Source of the DNA: Lachnospiraceae bacterium
GTDB taxonomy: Bacteria > Bacillota > Clostridia > Lachnospirales > Lachnospiraceae
DNA length: 34,034 nt
Assembly: GCA_017455525.1 (NCBI GenBank)
Contig: JAFTAP010000103.1
Span: 1 to 34,034 of the forward strand
Reading direction: 5' to 3'
Shown here: positions 32,560-34,034 of the stretch, in pieces
Layout of the letters: each line of letters begins with the position of its first letter
Numbering within the stretch: the stretch's first letter is position 1
Program-made: the position numbers and the translations under genes
Notes under the pieces: model-generated
Database searches by the model: none
Told to the model about the DNA's origin: nothing
Seen by the model: only the letters and a program-made list of their open reading frames with translations

Positions 32560-33876
32560 CTACTTCCTCTTGCTCGCCATAAGCGTTCGGCGCATAGCCT
32601 TTATATTCGCCGCGAGCGGTCTCTTAGCGGGACACGAGAAGCTGCACGAGCCGCACTCCACGCACTCTAGTCCGTACGCCTTATCAAAGCCCTCCATGTC
32701 CTTATGCTCCGCAAGGTCGCACAGCTTATATGGCTCAAGGCGGGCAGGACAACCCCTTACGCAGCGTCCGCACTTGATACAGGGCGACTCCTCCTGCTTC
32801 GATACCGTATCCTCAAGGAAGCAGGTTATCGCGCCCGATGTCTTGGTTACGGGTATATTTAAGTCATACAGGGCAAAGCCCATCATGGGACCGCCGGAGA
32901 TAAGCTTCTCAGGCTTCTCCTTGAAGCCCCCTGCGTCATCTATTATTTCCTGATATGACATCCCTACCGGAACCTCGTAATTCCTTGGATTAGCTATCGC
33001 GTCACCTGATATGGTGAATATCCTGCTGATTAACGGCCTTCCTAAAATCACAGCGTCATGCACGGCTATGACGGTATCTATATTATCGACGACGCAGCCT
33101 GCATCGGCGGGAAGCATCTTTGAATTTACCTTCCTCCCTGTTATCGCATCTATAAGGCAGCGCTCAGCCCCCTCCGGGTACTTCGTCTTCATGGTCGCTA
33201 CACTCATGCGCTGATGTCCCTGCACCGCCCTTTCCATTACAGCTATGGCTTCGGGCTTATTATCCTCTATGCATATGACTCCCTCAGCATTGTCAAATAG
33301 CTTCAGGATACATTCAAGACCGGCTACTATCTCATCGGGATGCTCTATCATGCAGCGATAGTCAGACGTAAGATAAGGCTCGCACTCCGCTCCGTTCACG
33401 AGCACGTACTCGATCTTATCAGGCTCTTTCGGAGACAGCTTCACATGTGTCGGGAAGCCCGCTCCACCCATGCCCACGACCCCTGCCGTTTTTATTCTCT
33501 CTATGATGTCCTCTTTTGAAAGGGATTCAAGCGAAGCCTTCTCCGCATCGGGCACAGCCTCATACAGATCGTCATTTTCGACTATGACCGCATCCACCAT
33601 GTCGCCTACGGCGTTCCTTCTCTTCTCGACCTTAGTTACCGTGCCTGATACCGAAGAATGAACCGGTGCGGACACGAAGCCTCCAGCCTCCGCTATCTGC
33701 TGCCCGACAAGCACGCGGTCGCCCTTTTTGACGGTCGCCTTAGCCGGAGCCCCGATATGCTGCGACATAAGGAACACAAGCTCCTTGCCCGGCGTCAGCT
33801 TCACGATAGGCATGTCCTTCGAGAACTTCTTGCCGTCAAAAGGATGCACTCCCCCCTTGAAGGTATACAGTGCCAT
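32560..33876 (-). CDS. rnfC: Rnf complex subunit C (NADH-binding)
   Basis: A 438-residue peripheral subunit that oxidises NADH or reduces NAD, related to complex I NuoF. The N-terminus is MALYTFKGGVHPFDGKK; GMGGAGFPTHVKL is the nucleotide-binding glycine stretch; two 4Fe-4S motifs CIKCGRCVRGCP and CVECGSCSFSCP lie near the C-terminus. The frame runs to 33981, into the terminal repeat, but GGAGGAGG before ATG 33876 fixes the start. It is the first gene of rnfCDGEAB. Its promoter is not in the window, or lies within the repeat 20 bases upstream. Confidence 0.97.
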   Translation of the reverse strand: MALYTFKGGVHPFDGKKFSKDMPIVKLTPGKELVFLMSQHIGAPAKATVKKGDRVLVGQQIAEAGGFVSAPVHSSVSGTVTKVEKRRNAVGDMVDAVIVENDDLYEAVPDAEKASLESLSKEDIIERIKTAGVVGMGGAGFPTHVKLSPKEPDKIEYVLVNGAECEPYLTSDYRCMIEHPDEIVAGLECILKLFDNAEGVICIEDNKPEAIAVMERAVQGHQRMSVATMKTKYPEGAERCLIDAITGRKVNSKMLPADAGCVVDNIDTVIAVHDAVILGRPLISRIFTISGDAIANPRNYEVPVGMSYQEIIDDAGGFKEKPEKLISGGPMMGFALYDLNIPVTKTSGAITCFLEDTVSKQEESPCIKCGRCVRGCPARLEPYKLCDLAEHKDMEGFDKAYGLECVECGSCSFSCPAKRPLAANIKAMRRTLMASKRK

Positions 33877-33896
33877 CTCTAACCTCCTCCATACAT

Positions 33897-34034
33897 ATGA
33901 TGCTGGGGTCAAAAGCCCCTTTGCGTTGTTTATGATGCTTACGCATGGCGTCTTCGCTTCGCTACGGTCGGTGCTAAGCAAACAGCCACTGGCTGTTTAG
34001 CACCGCAGCAAGCTGCTCTCGCCATGCTCCGTCC
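33897..34034 (-). repeat. Right copy of the 138-bp hairpin-rich terminal repeat
   Basis: Reverse complement of 4-141 with a single base difference. It ends only 20 bases before the rnfC start codon. In this copy TTGACC is present but no -10 box follows at 17 bases (the position is occupied by the ribosome site), so, unlike the left copy, it does not form a good promoter. The sequence stops inside or at the edge of the element. Confidence 0.9.

Noticed and set aside
1-34034. A linear replicon with terminal inverted repeats
   Set aside because: The genes are ordinary chromosomal ones, there is no replication or terminal-protein gene, and the repeats carry regulatory-type signals next to genes. 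A dispersed repeat at contig ends explains the pattern more simply.

Overview
The window looks like chromosomal DNA from an anaerobic Gram-positive of the class Clostridia, probably Lachnospiraceae-like. This is inferred from the Rnf complex with ApbE, a NusG domain II protein and a Gx-transporter protein in one run, strong AGGAGG-type ribosome sites, many lipobox lipoproteins, frequent ATA isoleucine codons, and the absence of outer-membrane genes. No tRNA, rRNA, CRISPR, phage or transposase gene was found. Both ends are the same 138-bp hairpin-rich repeat in inverted orientation, so the window is probably a contig broken at a dispersed repeat; a 34-kb invertible segment is less likely.

Layout. 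1-213: repeat copy and a promoter. 214-1755 (+): GH13 alpha-glucosidase-like enzyme. 1758-7493 (-): Uma2-type protein, HipA-like kinase, YfhO membrane protein, purC and a TSCPD protein. 7494-7840: divergent spacer rich in dyads. 7841-8227 (+): VOC protein. 8237-11652 (-): Sm_multidrug_ex-type membrane protein, hisC, a second aminotransferase and signal peptidase I; the last three overlap or nearly abut. 11690-15780 (-): HAD phosphatase, exported M15 peptidase and an amino-acid ABC importer whose binding protein has its own promoter. 15873-20867 (-): a cell-surface locus with an SGNH-fold protein, an MBOAT acyltransferase and an 848-residue fusion of a YidC/Oxa1-like domain to an alkaline-phosphatase-superfamily ectodomain. 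20977-26395 (-): a cobalamin-riboswitch cassette with an exported CbiK-like lipoprotein, a binding protein with a duplicated beta-rich N-terminal domain, a FecCD permease and an ATPase. 26417-33876 (-): rnfCDGEAB, apbE, a NusG-II protein, a Gx-transporter protein and a small ORF.

How the genes work together. The Rnf genes encode a complete ferredoxin:NAD oxidoreductase, with ApbE to attach FMN to RnfG and RnfD. The riboswitch cassette reads as corrinoid or tetrapyrrole capture at the cell surface: the CbiK-fold lipoprotein and the two-domain binding protein would work outside the membrane and the BtuCD-like pair would import. Its leader can form two mutually exclusive helices around the first Shine-Dalgarno, a plausible translational switch. 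The YidC-sulfatase/MBOAT/SGNH locus looks like machinery that modifies an envelope polymer with phospho- and acyl-type groups; this is the best candidate for an undescribed system here, with the exported-CbiK cassette second.
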